This document shows, in pieces, positions 17,980-25,327 of a DNA stretch of 64,000 nucleotides (position 1 is the first letter of the stretch; every line of letters starts with the position of its first letter). The notes beneath the pieces are model-generated. The model did not search any database. It saw only the letters and a program-made list of their open reading frames with translations, and was not told where the DNA came from. This DNA is from Candidatus Woesearchaeota archaeon (GTDB lineage Archaea > Nanobdellota > Nanobdellia > Woesearchaeales > JAHWIC01). The position numbers and the translations under genes were made by a program. The stretch spans positions 1 through 64,000 of the forward strand of contig JAHWIK010000022.1 in NCBI GenBank assembly GCA_019322485.1, given 5' to 3'.

Positions 17980-18090
17980 TTATATAGCAAACACTCTCTA
18001 GATAGGTTTGACTAGGTTGTAGCGTTCTATCTAAAGAGAAATTTACCTGCCATCGGAACCCAAGATTAAGCGTCCCTTTATAAGGCTTTT
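17980..18090 (-). promoter_or_regulatory. tRNA/RNA-polymerase operon leader with TATA box and 12-bp hairpin
   Basis: A TATA box TTATAAAG (18076-18083, minus strand) would start a transcript near 18052, about 70 nt before tRNA-Asp. The leader contains a 12-bp stem (17994-18005 with 18027-18038, 21-nt loop). The single non-Watson-Crick position is a G-U pair on the minus strand but a C-A mismatch on the plus strand, so the fold belongs to the minus-strand RNA. No gene is seen in the rest of this 147-nt gap. Confidence 0.5.
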
Positions 18091-18126
18091 GTTTTTTTAT
18101 GAATAAAATGAAGAAAAACAGCCATT

Positions 18127-18474
18127 TTAGCCAGTTCTTGATGTTTCAACCCTAAACATCCTTTTAGAATCTGTGCCGCCCCAGTGTTGGCTTACTACAA
18201 CAGCAGTAGTCTTAACATCATCAAGCATTCCATTTAAGGCATCTGAAAGTGATTGGGCATTAGCTCCTAAGTCTCTAGCTCTATGCAGTGATAATTTCTT
18301 ATGTGTGTCAGGGTCTTGCGCAAAAGCAAGGTCTCCTTTGCTTATAAATAAATAAGCAAAGTCTCCACTCTGCAAACGCCCGTAAATCTGTTCAGGAGTA
18401 TACACTTGAGATGGAGAAACCTCCCTCTTGGTCCTTCCTCCTTCAGAAACATAATATACATCAGTTACAAGCAT
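18127..18474 (-). CDS. hypothetical protein, 115 residues
   Basis: I do not recognise the family. The protein is soluble and starts with beta-like segments (MLVTDVYYVSEGG), has a helical central part (QSLSDALNGMLDDV) and ends with a strand-like TAVVVSQHW region. There is no signal peptide, membrane segment or metal motif. The ATG at 18474 has a TATA-like TATATAAATTCC about 10-20 nt upstream, and the normal codon use of the neighbours argues that it is a real gene. It lies between the tRNA leader and the polB 3' region. Confidence 0.6.
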   Translation of the reverse strand: MLVTDVYYVSEGGRTKREVSPSQVYTPEQIYGRLQSGDFAYLFISKGDLAFAQDPDTHKKLSLHRARDLGANAQSLSDALNGMLDDVKTTAVVVSQHWGGTDSKRMFRVETSRTG

Positions 18475-18553
18475 TTTATCCAGGAATTTATATAAAATAT
18501 ATAAAACTTTGCTAACTGTCTTCCTTTATACCCTAGCTAAAAGAAACAGAAGC

Positions 18554-18598
18554 AGATGAAAATTCCTTTAACACAAGGTAAAAAGGAATTTTCAGATT
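18554..18598. repeat. 45-nt hairpin repeat, copy 1
   Basis: An 11-bp perfect stem GAAAATTCCTT/AAGGAATTTTC (18558-18568 with 18583-18593) with a 14-nt loop, followed on the plus strand by a T-rich stretch. The whole 45 nt recur at 26694-26738 with one difference in the loop. Copy 1 lies in the 188-nt gap between the polB stop and the start of the 115-residue gene; both neighbours are on the minus strand. Confidence 0.8.
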
Positions 18599-18662
18599 TA
18601 ATTGTTTTTTTATTTTTTGTTCTTAATTTTCAGATTGAAAAGTTATTGTTCCCTTCTGATCA

Positions 18663-21101
18663 CTAACCAAAGAATTTATCCAGTTTTTTCTGATGTTTGC
18701 TCTCAACCAAATCCTCTTTTGAATAGCCAATAACCTCAAAGATTTTTTCAACAGCAGGAACTACCTGGTTGTTGATATAATAATCAGCATCATATTCATC
18801 TGCCTTTACTTCCTCAGGCAGTTTTGCTCTGTCACGAATTCGGTCCTTCCCCTGCGTAACCACATAGTTTATCATGCTCCCCGGTCCAACAACAACACCC
18901 TTGTTCTTGAGTTTTTGAGCAATCGCAACATGCGGCCCAATAGCATCATAGGACTTAATCTCTTTCTGAAGCTGCGTGGTAATGATTACTTTTTCTATCG
19001 CTACTTTCTTGTTTCTTAAGTCAGTAATCACACCTTTGACATATCCAAATGCCTTTTCCTTGTCATGCTCCTTCAATATTATCTTCAAAACATTTTCCTG
19101 GACCTCTTTTGCAATTGCACTCCAGTTGCGCCTTACTGTTTCAAAACCCTTTATCTTTATCGTTCCATCCTCAGAGATTAACGCATATTTTTTCTTTGCA
19201 CCAAACGGTCCAATCTTTGCAGAAACAAATATCCCTCTCGGATAGAATCCTTCATACTCAAGCTCCATAAGCCCCGGAAGCTCCACATTAATAGCCTCAG
19301 AAAATAGCTGCGCATCTTTCTTTGATTTTCCTTTGAGGCTCAAAAAGATGGAGTCTGTATCACTGTACAAAACCTTAAAACCCTCTGCCTTTGCTTTGTC
19401 AATAACCTTCTGGATATAAAACCTGCCGTAAGCTGTTACAGATTTAGCGCATTCAATTGAATACCACCTGGCAGCAAAAAACCCAAGATAGCCGTAGAAA
19501 GAATTTGCAAGCAGCTTTAGGCTGTTCTGTCTTGCCCCGAGGAATACATTTGTTTCTTCCTTCATCATCTCCTTTATCCTCATCCTTCTTGTTATCAGCT
19601 CCTCAATCATCGTCGGGATAAACCCTTTCTTCTTTGTGCAGAACCAATATTTTTCCTCTGTTGGTGTAACCTCTTTGCCCTTGCAGCAGTCACAATTTAG
19701 CATAGCAGGACTTATGTTATGCGAGCCTATTATTGTTGGGTACAGGCTCCTGAAGTCAAATACAGCAATATCATTATAGAGCCCTGGCTCAGGCTCGTAA
19801 ACAAACGCCCCCCTGTAGGTTTGCAGCTTTCTTTTGCCTATCTCATTATAGTGGGGCTTATTCGGAGCAATCTCATTAAAGCTTGGAGCCTGCTTTAACA
19901 AATACCATTCAACAAGCTGGGAAAAGCCCATGCGGTTTATATCATAAATAGGCAAGCCAACAATCTTGACAAACTCGATAATGCTAGGCAGCATTTTCTC
20001 GCAAAGCTTGTATGTCAGAATAGAGTCATGGAGATTATACCTGCAATATTCTTCTATCTTTTCAACCTCATTATCCCACACCTCAGCAAGCTTGTCCAGG
20101 TCAACATCAATCTTTTTCTCATCCAATAGTTCTGCTGCAACATTATTAAGCCCGTAAACCTCAGTATCCAGGTCGATCCTCATTATCCTTTTTATGAACT
20201 TGAATACATCAACATGTGCTATGCCTTTTATTTTTGCAGTATCATTTTTTCCAAGCTTAAGTTCCGAATAGTCAAGACTAAGCTCAAGTTTTATCTTATA
20301 CTTTGAAGCTCTGGCCCGGATATAGGGAAAATCAAACCCGTCTGAGAAATACCCTGTTAAGATATCAGGCTTGTACTCCTCAATAACCTCTTTTATCCTT
20401 CCAATAAGTTTTGCCTCGCTGTCTACAAACTCGATATAATCCAGGTCTGTTTTGAATCTTTTCCATGTTATTACTTTCTGGAATCCATCCCCATAAAAAG
20501 CAATCATTATTATCGGATTCTTTTCAGGCATCACACTCTTGCCTAACGGATTATATGTTTCAATATCAAATGCGAGAATCCTTGGCTTTGTCAGTGTATC
20601 GTCGCTAAAATGCTCTACTGATTCTGCCTTTAAAACAGGAACCTTTGATTTTTGATTTACAAACTCCCCGGCAGCCAGGCACAAGGTTAGGGGCACAATG
20701 TTTTTGTCTATGAGATACCTTCTTATAAATAAAATATCATACTCATTAATAGACTCAATCATCTCCCAGTTCTTAATTACATCCCTTATAATGGGAACAT
20801 CCTTGGGAAGCTTTGTAAAAACCTTTATGGCTTCAACTTCTTTGCCAAGATACTTCTTGTTTACTATCTCAGTCTTGACAACCTCAGAAATCTCTTCACC
20901 TTCCCCTACCTTTAATTTCTCAATCTTCTCCCTAAGCTCAAAACCCTTTCTTGGGATTACATAGAAATAAGGCAAGAAGCTTTCATCAGTTACGCACAGC
21001 TGTTTTCCATCAATTGTCTTTCCAAATATGTAAATCACTGCTTTGCCATTAATTACCTTGTAGGTTACATCAATTGGAAAAAATTGTATTTTCTCAGCCA
21101 T
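18663..21101 (-). CDS. polB: family B DNA polymerase
   Basis: 812 residues, the normal length for the archaeal replicative B-family enzyme. Exonuclease motifs: Exo I FDIETYNP (Asp179, Glu181), Exo II SDGFDFPYI (the usual Asn is replaced but the Asp is kept), Exo III YNLHD. Polymerase motifs: A DFRSLYPTII, B KLLANSFYGYLGF, C YSDTDSIF. The C-terminus QKKLDKFFG is a good PCNA-interacting (PIP) box. The ATG is about 25-30 nt from a TATA box (21125-21135), so the transcript is probably leaderless. It is divergent from trxB. Confidence 0.97.
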   Translation of the reverse strand: MAEKIQFFPIDVTYKVINGKAVIYIFGKTIDGKQLCVTDESFLPYFYVIPRKGFELREKIEKLKVGEGEEISEVVKTEIVNKKYLGKEVEAIKVFTKLPKDVPIIRDVIKNWEMIESINEYDILFIRRYLIDKNIVPLTLCLAAGEFVNQKSKVPVLKAESVEHFSDDTLTKPRILAFDIETYNPLGKSVMPEKNPIIMIAFYGDGFQKVITWKRFKTDLDYIEFVDSEAKLIGRIKEVIEEYKPDILTGYFSDGFDFPYIRARASKYKIKLELSLDYSELKLGKNDTAKIKGIAHVDVFKFIKRIMRIDLDTEVYGLNNVAAELLDEKKIDVDLDKLAEVWDNEVEKIEEYCRYNLHDSILTYKLCEKMLPSIIEFVKIVGLPIYDINRMGFSQLVEWYLLKQAPSFNEIAPNKPHYNEIGKRKLQTYRGAFVYEPEPGLYNDIAVFDFRSLYPTIIGSHNISPAMLNCDCCKGKEVTPTEEKYWFCTKKKGFIPTMIEELITRRMRIKEMMKEETNVFLGARQNSLKLLANSFYGYLGFFAARWYSIECAKSVTAYGRFYIQKVIDKAKAEGFKVLYSDTDSIFLSLKGKSKKDAQLFSEAINVELPGLMELEYEGFYPRGIFVSAKIGPFGAKKKYALISEDGTIKIKGFETVRRNWSAIAKEVQENVLKIILKEHDKEKAFGYVKGVITDLRNKKVAIEKVIITTQLQKEIKSYDAIGPHVAIAQKLKNKGVVVGPGSMINYVVTQGKDRIRDRAKLPEEVKADEYDADYYINNQVVPAVEKIFEVIGYSKEDLVESKHQKKLDKFFG

Positions 21102-21124
21102 AGTCGAGAAGGAGCTTTGTATCG

Positions 21125-21202
21125 TATATAAATATTGTCTTAATTTTATTTTTCTATATTGAAAATAAATCCAACTTTAATAAAATCAAAAATCTTTATA
21201 AA
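21125..21202. promoter_or_regulatory. divergent promoters of polB and trxB
   Basis: On the minus strand a TATA box (plus-strand TATATAAATAT, 21125-21135) is centred about 29 nt before the polB ATG. On the plus strand CTTTATAAA (21194-21202) lies about 40 nt before the trxB ATG. The region between is AT-rich and holds nothing else that I can see. Confidence 0.6.
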
Positions 21203-21238
21203 CTATCCACTTATCCCAAAATCTAAAAAAGAGAAAAA

Positions 21239-22129
21239 ATGCATGACCTAATAATAGTAGGGGGTGGTGCAGCTGGTTTGGCTGCTGGAATCTATGCTGC
21301 AAGATATAAGCTTGATACAGTAATGATTTCTAAGCTTGGCGGTGCAGCTCTTGACGCACCTTGGGTTGAGAATTATCCTGGTTTTGATTCTATTTCAGGC
21401 ATGGAACTTATTTCTAAATTTGAGAAACAGGTAAAAGGCCTTGGTGTTAATATAATTGGAGAAGAGGTTAAAGGCATAACTAAAAAAGGGGATAAATTTG
21501 TAATAACAACAGGCAAAAAAGAGTATGAATCAAAAACAGTAATTCTTGCTTTGGGCAGAGAGAAGAATAAACTGAACGTACCAGGAGAAGCAGATTTTGC
21601 TGGCAAAGGGGTGAGTTATTGCGCAACATGCGATGGCCCTCTTTTTGGCGGCAAAGTAGTGGGTGTTGTAGGGGGCGCAAACTCAGCTGCTAAATCATCT
21701 TTATTATTAGCTGAACATGCAAAAAAGGTTTACATAATTTACCGGAGAGAAAAGCTCAGGTCAGAGCCAATTATAACTGAAAAGATTGAGAAGAACGAAA
21801 AGATAGAGGTGATATACAAAGCAAATGTTAAGGAAATAAAAGGGGAGAACATGCTTAATAAAGTTATTTTGGATAATGGAAAAGAGCTGGAACTTGACGG
21901 CTTGTTTGTTGAGATTGGAAGCACACCATCAACAGAATTTTTAAAAGGACTTGTAGATTTAAATGAAAACGGGTATATAAAAGTAGATTGCGAACAAAAA
22001 ACCAATATAAAAGGGATTTTTGCAGCTGGTGATATAACAGTTGGTGGTTGCAACAGGATAAGACAGATAATAACCTCAGCAGCAGAAGGCGTTTTAGCTG
22101 CAACAGCTGCATATGAACACCTAAGATAA
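21239..22129 (+). CDS. trxB: thioredoxin reductase (NADPH/FAD)
   Basis: 296 residues with the two-dinucleotide fold: N-terminal FAD site IVGGGAAGLAAGIYAAR, redox-active CATCDG disulfide, a second Rossmann motif GVVGGANSAAKSSLLL, and the C-terminal FAD motif GIFAAGDIT. It should reduce thioredoxin-like proteins with NAD(P)H. The natural partner may be the atypical thioredoxin encoded 3 kb downstream, but that protein lacks a CxxC site, so another thioredoxin elsewhere is more likely. The gene starts a cluster of redox genes on the plus strand. Confidence 0.93.
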   Translation: MHDLIIVGGGAAGLAAGIYAARYKLDTVMISKLGGAALDAPWVENYPGFDSISGMELISKFEKQVKGLGVNIIGEEVKGITKKGDKFVITTGKKEYESKTVILALGREKNKLNVPGEADFAGKGVSYCATCDGPLFGGKVVGVVGGANSAAKSSLLLAEHAKKVYIIYRREKLRSEPIITEKIEKNEKIEVIYKANVKEIKGENMLNKVILDNGKELELDGLFVEIGSTPSTEFLKGLVDLNENGYIKVDCEQKTNIKGIFAAGDITVGGCNRIRQIITSAAEGVLAATAAYEHLR

Positions 22130-22144
22130 GGAAGGTATAAAAAA

Positions 22145-22696
22145 ATGGCAAAGAAACCAAAACATCAAAGAGTGGGAGTTTTTGTAGACGTACAGAACAT
22201 GTATTATTCTGCGAGGAACATATACAAATCAAAGGTTAATTTTAAGGAGCTATTGACTGAAGCAGTGGATGGAAGGACCCTTATAAGGGCTCTTGCCTAT
22301 GTTATTAAGGCGGATGTAAAAGAAGAAAAGAATTTTTTCGACGCACTGAGAAATATAGGCTATGAAGTTAAGTCAAAAGACCTGCAGACCTTTATTGGCG
22401 GGATGAAAAAGGGTGACTGGGATATTGGCATTGCAATGGACATGATTGAGCTTGCGCCAAAACTTGATACAGTTATCCTGGTAAGCGGCGATGGTGACTT
22501 TGTAGATTTAGTACAGCACCTGAAGAGAGCAATGGGCTGCAGGGTAGAGGTAATTGCATTTGGCAAATCCTCCTCCTCAAAGCTGAGAGAAAATGCTGAT
22601 GAATTCACTGACCTTGACAGGAACCCAAGAAAATTTTTGATATCATCAAGAGGGAGACAACATGTACCAAATATTAAAGAAAGAGAAATTAGCTGA
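22145..22696 (+). CDS. NYN-domain (PIN-like, LabA/DUF88) putative RNase
   Basis: 183 residues with the NYN hallmarks: VGVFVDVQNMYY at the N-terminus (first acidic residue), a middle Asp (DIGIAMDMIELA), and VILVSGDGDFVDLVQHLK followed by VEVIAFGKSSSSKLRENADEF. These form the acidic active site of PIN-like nucleases. The family is linked to RNA processing; the substrate is unknown. Its 3' end overlaps the start of nfnA by 35 nt, so the two are expressed together. Confidence 0.88.
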   Translation: MAKKPKHQRVGVFVDVQNMYYSARNIYKSKVNFKELLTEAVDGRTLIRALAYVIKADVKEEKNFFDALRNIGYEVKSKDLQTFIGGMKKGDWDIGIAMDMIELAPKLDTVILVSGDGDFVDLVQHLKRAMGCRVEVIAFGKSSSSKLRENADEFTDLDRNPRKFLISSRGRQHVPNIKEREIS

Positions 22697-23480
22697 GAAT
22701 ATCTACTTGATGGATATAGAAGCACCAGATATTGCGAAGAAAGCCAAAGCTGGTCAGTTCGTTATATTGAGGATTGATGAGCATGCAGAGAGAATACCCC
22801 TTACAGTAGTTGACACTAGCAAAAAGGCTGTTACAATAATATTCCAGGCAGTTGGCAGAACAACAAATGACCTGGCAAAGCTTAGGAAGGGCAATGATAT
22901 CCTTGATTTTGCAGGCCCTCTAGGCAACCCGGCGCAAATAAAAGATGTAGAGCATGTTGTTCTTGTAGCAGGTGGTGTAGGTGCTGCAGAAGTCTATCCA
23001 ATAGCAAAGGAGTTTAAGAAAACAAGAGCCAAGATAACGATTATCTATGGAGCAAAGAACAAGAAGCTTCTGTTCTGGGAAGACAAACTAAAAAAGGTAA
23101 GCGATAAACTGCTGATATGCACTGACGACGGAAGCAAGGGAAAAAAAGGTTTTGTTACAAATGCTTTAAAGGAATTGATGGAAAGAGACTACATAAATTA
23201 TGTTGTAGCAATAGGCCCTACAATAATGATGAGGTTTATTTCTAAATTAACCAAGGACAGAATAAAGACAAGGGTAAGCCTCAATCCAATAATGGTTGAT
23301 GGTGTTGGCATGTGCGGCAGCTGCAGGGTTGTTATTGACGGCAGGGTAAGATTTGCATGTGTTGATGGCCCCGAGTTTGACGCCCACCAGGTTGACTGGG
23401 AGGAGCTGCTTAACCGGAATCAGCTCTATATTGAGGAAGAGGGTGTTTGCAAACAACAAAATTGCACTAATCGAAAATGA
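22662..23480 (+). CDS. nfnA: NfnA-like ferredoxin:NADP oxidoreductase, FAD/[2Fe-2S] subunit
   Basis: 272 residues of the PyrK/SudB/NfnA group. FAD-binding beta barrel with RIDEHAERIPLTVVD, an NAD-binding part with VEHVVLVAGGVGAAEVYPIA, and a C-terminal [2Fe-2S] site GMCGSCRV...FACVDGPEFD. With the following gene it forms an enzyme that passes electrons between ferredoxin and NAD(P)H. In related archaea the complex is called sulfide dehydrogenase. The ATG at 22662 has GGGAG just upstream, inside the NYN gene. Confidence 0.92.
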   Translation: MYQILKKEKLAENIYLMDIEAPDIAKKAKAGQFVILRIDEHAERIPLTVVDTSKKAVTIIFQAVGRTTNDLAKLRKGNDILDFAGPLGNPAQIKDVEHVVLVAGGVGAAEVYPIAKEFKKTRAKITIIYGAKNKKLLFWEDKLKKVSDKLLICTDDGSKGKKGFVTNALKELMERDYINYVVAIGPTIMMRFISKLTKDRIKTRVSLNPIMVDGVGMCGSCRVVIDGRVRFACVDGPEFDAHQVDWEELLNRNQLYIEEEGVCKQQNCTNRK

Positions 23481-23630
23481 GAGGTTTAAATACAGGCGTA
23501 ACATGCTATTGCAATTTTGTGTGCTCAAAAATCCATGTTTGTGCAATTTTGAGTATCAAAAACCACTTAAATATAACAAATCATAACATTATAAAGCCTG
23601 ATGGAAGGTGATTTTTGACATGTCAAAAAT
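23451..23630 (+). repeat. start-region repeat element, copy in front of nfnB
   Basis: It begins AAACAACAAAATTGCA (overlapping the end of nfnA) and contains ATTTTGTGTG-CTCAAAAAT (23514-23532), TGCAATTTTG, and TTTTGA-GTA-TCAAAA (23547-23561). It ends with GGTGATTTTTGACATG at the start codon, inside the perfect 20-nt palindrome ATTTTTGACATGTCAAAAAT (23611-23630). TATA-like boxes are CTTAAATATAA (23566) and CATTATAAAG (23587). Related copies: 30203-30282 and 47919-48065. Confidence 0.75.
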
Positions 23631-24987
23631 AAACAGAAACCCAATGCCTGAGCAGAATCCTGACGTAAGGAACAAGAATTTTGATGAGGTTAATCTTGGC
23701 TATAAAGAGCAGCAGGCAATGACTGAAGCTACAAGATGTTTGCAGTGCAAAAAGCCTCTATGTGTAGAAGGCTGTCCTGTTACTATCGATATCCCCCGGT
23801 TTATCAATCACGTAAAGAAAGGCCGCTTCCAGCATGCTATAGAGGTTATAAAAAAGACAAATAACCTGCCGGGTGTATGCGGGAGAGTCTGCCCCCAGGA
23901 AGAGCAGTGCGAAGCAAAATGCATCTTGGGAATAAAAGACCAGCCAGTTGCAATTGGAAATCTTGAGAGGTTTGCAGCTGATCACGAGGAAGAACGCGAT
24001 GTTCCAAAAGTAAAGAAGCTGGATAAAAAGGTCGCGATAGTTGGTTCTGGCCCTGCTGGTTTGACATGCGCTGCAGACCTTGCATTAATGGGGTATAAAG
24101 TAACAGTATTTGAATCATTGCATAAGCCAGGCGGTGTTTTAATGTATGGTATCCCTGACTTCAGGATGCCAAAGGAGATAGTGAACCAGGAGATAGAGCA
24201 CATAAAAAAGCTTGGAGTAAAGATAGAGGTTGATAAGGTTATTGGCAGACTATATACTGTTGATGAATTATTAAAGAGGTTTGATGCCCTTTTCATAGCA
24301 TCTGGAGCAGGCCTGCCGTATTTTATGGGAATAGAGGGGGAAAACCTGAACGGTGTTTACTCTGCAAACGAATTCCTGACAAGAGTTAATCTTATGGAAT
24401 CAAGAAAATTTCCGGAATTTACAACACCAATCAAGGTAGCAGAAAAATGCGTAGTTGTTGGCGGAGGCAATGTTGCTATGGACTCAGCCAGAACTGCAAA
24501 AAGACTTGGTTCTGATGTGACAATTGTATACAGAAGAACCATAAATGAGATGCCGGCAAGAAATGAAGAGATAAAGCATGCAAAAGAGGAAGGCATAGAA
24601 TTTATGATGCTGACGTGTCCTACCAAGATTATTGGGGACAAAAAGGTTGAGGCAATAGAATGCATACAGATGCGCCTGGGAGAGGAAGATGAATCCGGAA
24701 GAAGAAGGCCTGTTCCGATAGAGCATTCTGAGTTTGAAATTAAATGTGACCAGGTTATAATTGCAATTGGCCAGGGGCCTAACCCATTATTAGTAAAAAC
24801 ACTCAAGGATATTGAGACCGGAAAAAAATGCTGCATTGTTGTTGACGAAACCCTGGCAACAACAAAGCCAGGTGTCTTTGCAGGCGGTGATGCAATCTCA
24901 GGCTCAGCCACCGTAATAAAGGCGATGGGTGAGGGCAAGAAAGCTGCACAAGGTATAGATAATTATATTAAGAATAAAGGAAAATAA
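23620..24987 (+). CDS. nfnB: NfnB-like ferredoxin:NADP oxidoreductase, large subunit (GltD family)
   Basis: 455 residues. N-terminal 4Fe-4S sites: RCLQCKKPLCVEGCPV and GVCGRVCPQEEQCEAKC. FAD motif VAIVGSGPAGLTCAADLA, NADPH motif CVVVGGGNVAMDSARTAKRLG, and C-terminal VFAGGDAISGSATVI. It is the partner of NfnA (also annotated as the small subunit of glutamate synthase, but no large subunit is here). I start at the ATG 23620 rather than an in-frame GTG at 23608, because GGAAGGTG directly overlaps that GTG and serves as the binding site. The start lies in a repeated element shared with two other genes. Confidence 0.93.
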   Translation: MSKINRNPMPEQNPDVRNKNFDEVNLGYKEQQAMTEATRCLQCKKPLCVEGCPVTIDIPRFINHVKKGRFQHAIEVIKKTNNLPGVCGRVCPQEEQCEAKCILGIKDQPVAIGNLERFAADHEEERDVPKVKKLDKKVAIVGSGPAGLTCAADLALMGYKVTVFESLHKPGGVLMYGIPDFRMPKEIVNQEIEHIKKLGVKIEVDKVIGRLYTVDELLKRFDALFIASGAGLPYFMGIEGENLNGVYSANEFLTRVNLMESRKFPEFTTPIKVAEKCVVVGGGNVAMDSARTAKRLGSDVTIVYRRTINEMPARNEEIKHAKEEGIEFMMLTCPTKIIGDKKVEAIECIQMRLGEEDESGRRRPVPIEHSEFEIKCDQVIIAIGQGPNPLLVKTLKDIETGKKCCIVVDETLATTKPGVFAGGDAISGSATVIKAMGEGKKAAQGIDNYIKNKGK

Positions 24988-24994
24988 TAAGAAA

Positions 24995-25327
24995 ATGATT
25001 GAATTAAATCCACAAAATTTTGGAAAAGAGGTTTTAAAGAGCAAGCAGCCTGTTGCTGTTGAGTTCTATGTCAGTTATTCAGGCCCGTGCATAGAGCTTG
25101 CGCCTATTATCAAGGTTGTGGAGAAGAAATACGCAGGCAAGATGAACTTTGCGCGCCTGGATTCAGAGAAATATGCTGAAATTGCTGCTAAGTATATCAA
25201 TGTCGATACAGAAATCCCTTCAATAATCTTCTTCAAGGATGGTGAAGAGGTGGATAGGGTTCTTGGTTCTTATTCAGAGTATGCCCTTAATGCGAAGATT
25301 GACAATATCCTGGTCATGAAAAAATGA
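24995..25327 (+). CDS. atypical thioredoxin-fold protein (SGPC instead of CGPC)
   Basis: 110 residues with a full thioredoxin fold: VAVEFYVSYSGPCIELAPII, MNFARLDSEKY, the cis-Pro strand IPSIIFFKDGEEVDRVLG. The active site W-C-G-P-C is replaced by Y28-S29-G-P-C32, so only the resolving cysteine remains. It cannot do normal disulfide exchange alone; a monothiol role (mixed disulfide, glutathione-like or persulfide) or a structural role is possible. It lies 7 nt after nfnB and overlaps the EndoQ start by 4 nt. Confidence 0.88.
   Translation: MIELNPQNFGKEVLKSKQPVAVEFYVSYSGPCIELAPIIKVVEKKYAGKMNFARLDSEKYAEIAAKYINVDTEIPSIIFFKDGEEVDRVLGSYSEYALNAKIDNILVMKK

Noticed and set aside
18040..18090. A third tRNA or tRNA half upstream of tRNA-Asp (GGGTTCCGATGG looked like a T arm)
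   Set aside because: The flanks do not pair as a T stem or acceptor, and no anticodon arm can be formed.
18554..18660. Possible C/D-box guide RNA at the 45-nt repeat
   Set aside because: No RUGAUGA plus CUGA pair in the right order was found on either strand; a hairpin repeat or terminator explains it better.
24357..24938. Minus-strand open frame of about 193 codons opposite nfnB
   Set aside because: Its peptide has no domain and nfnB is well supported on the other strand.
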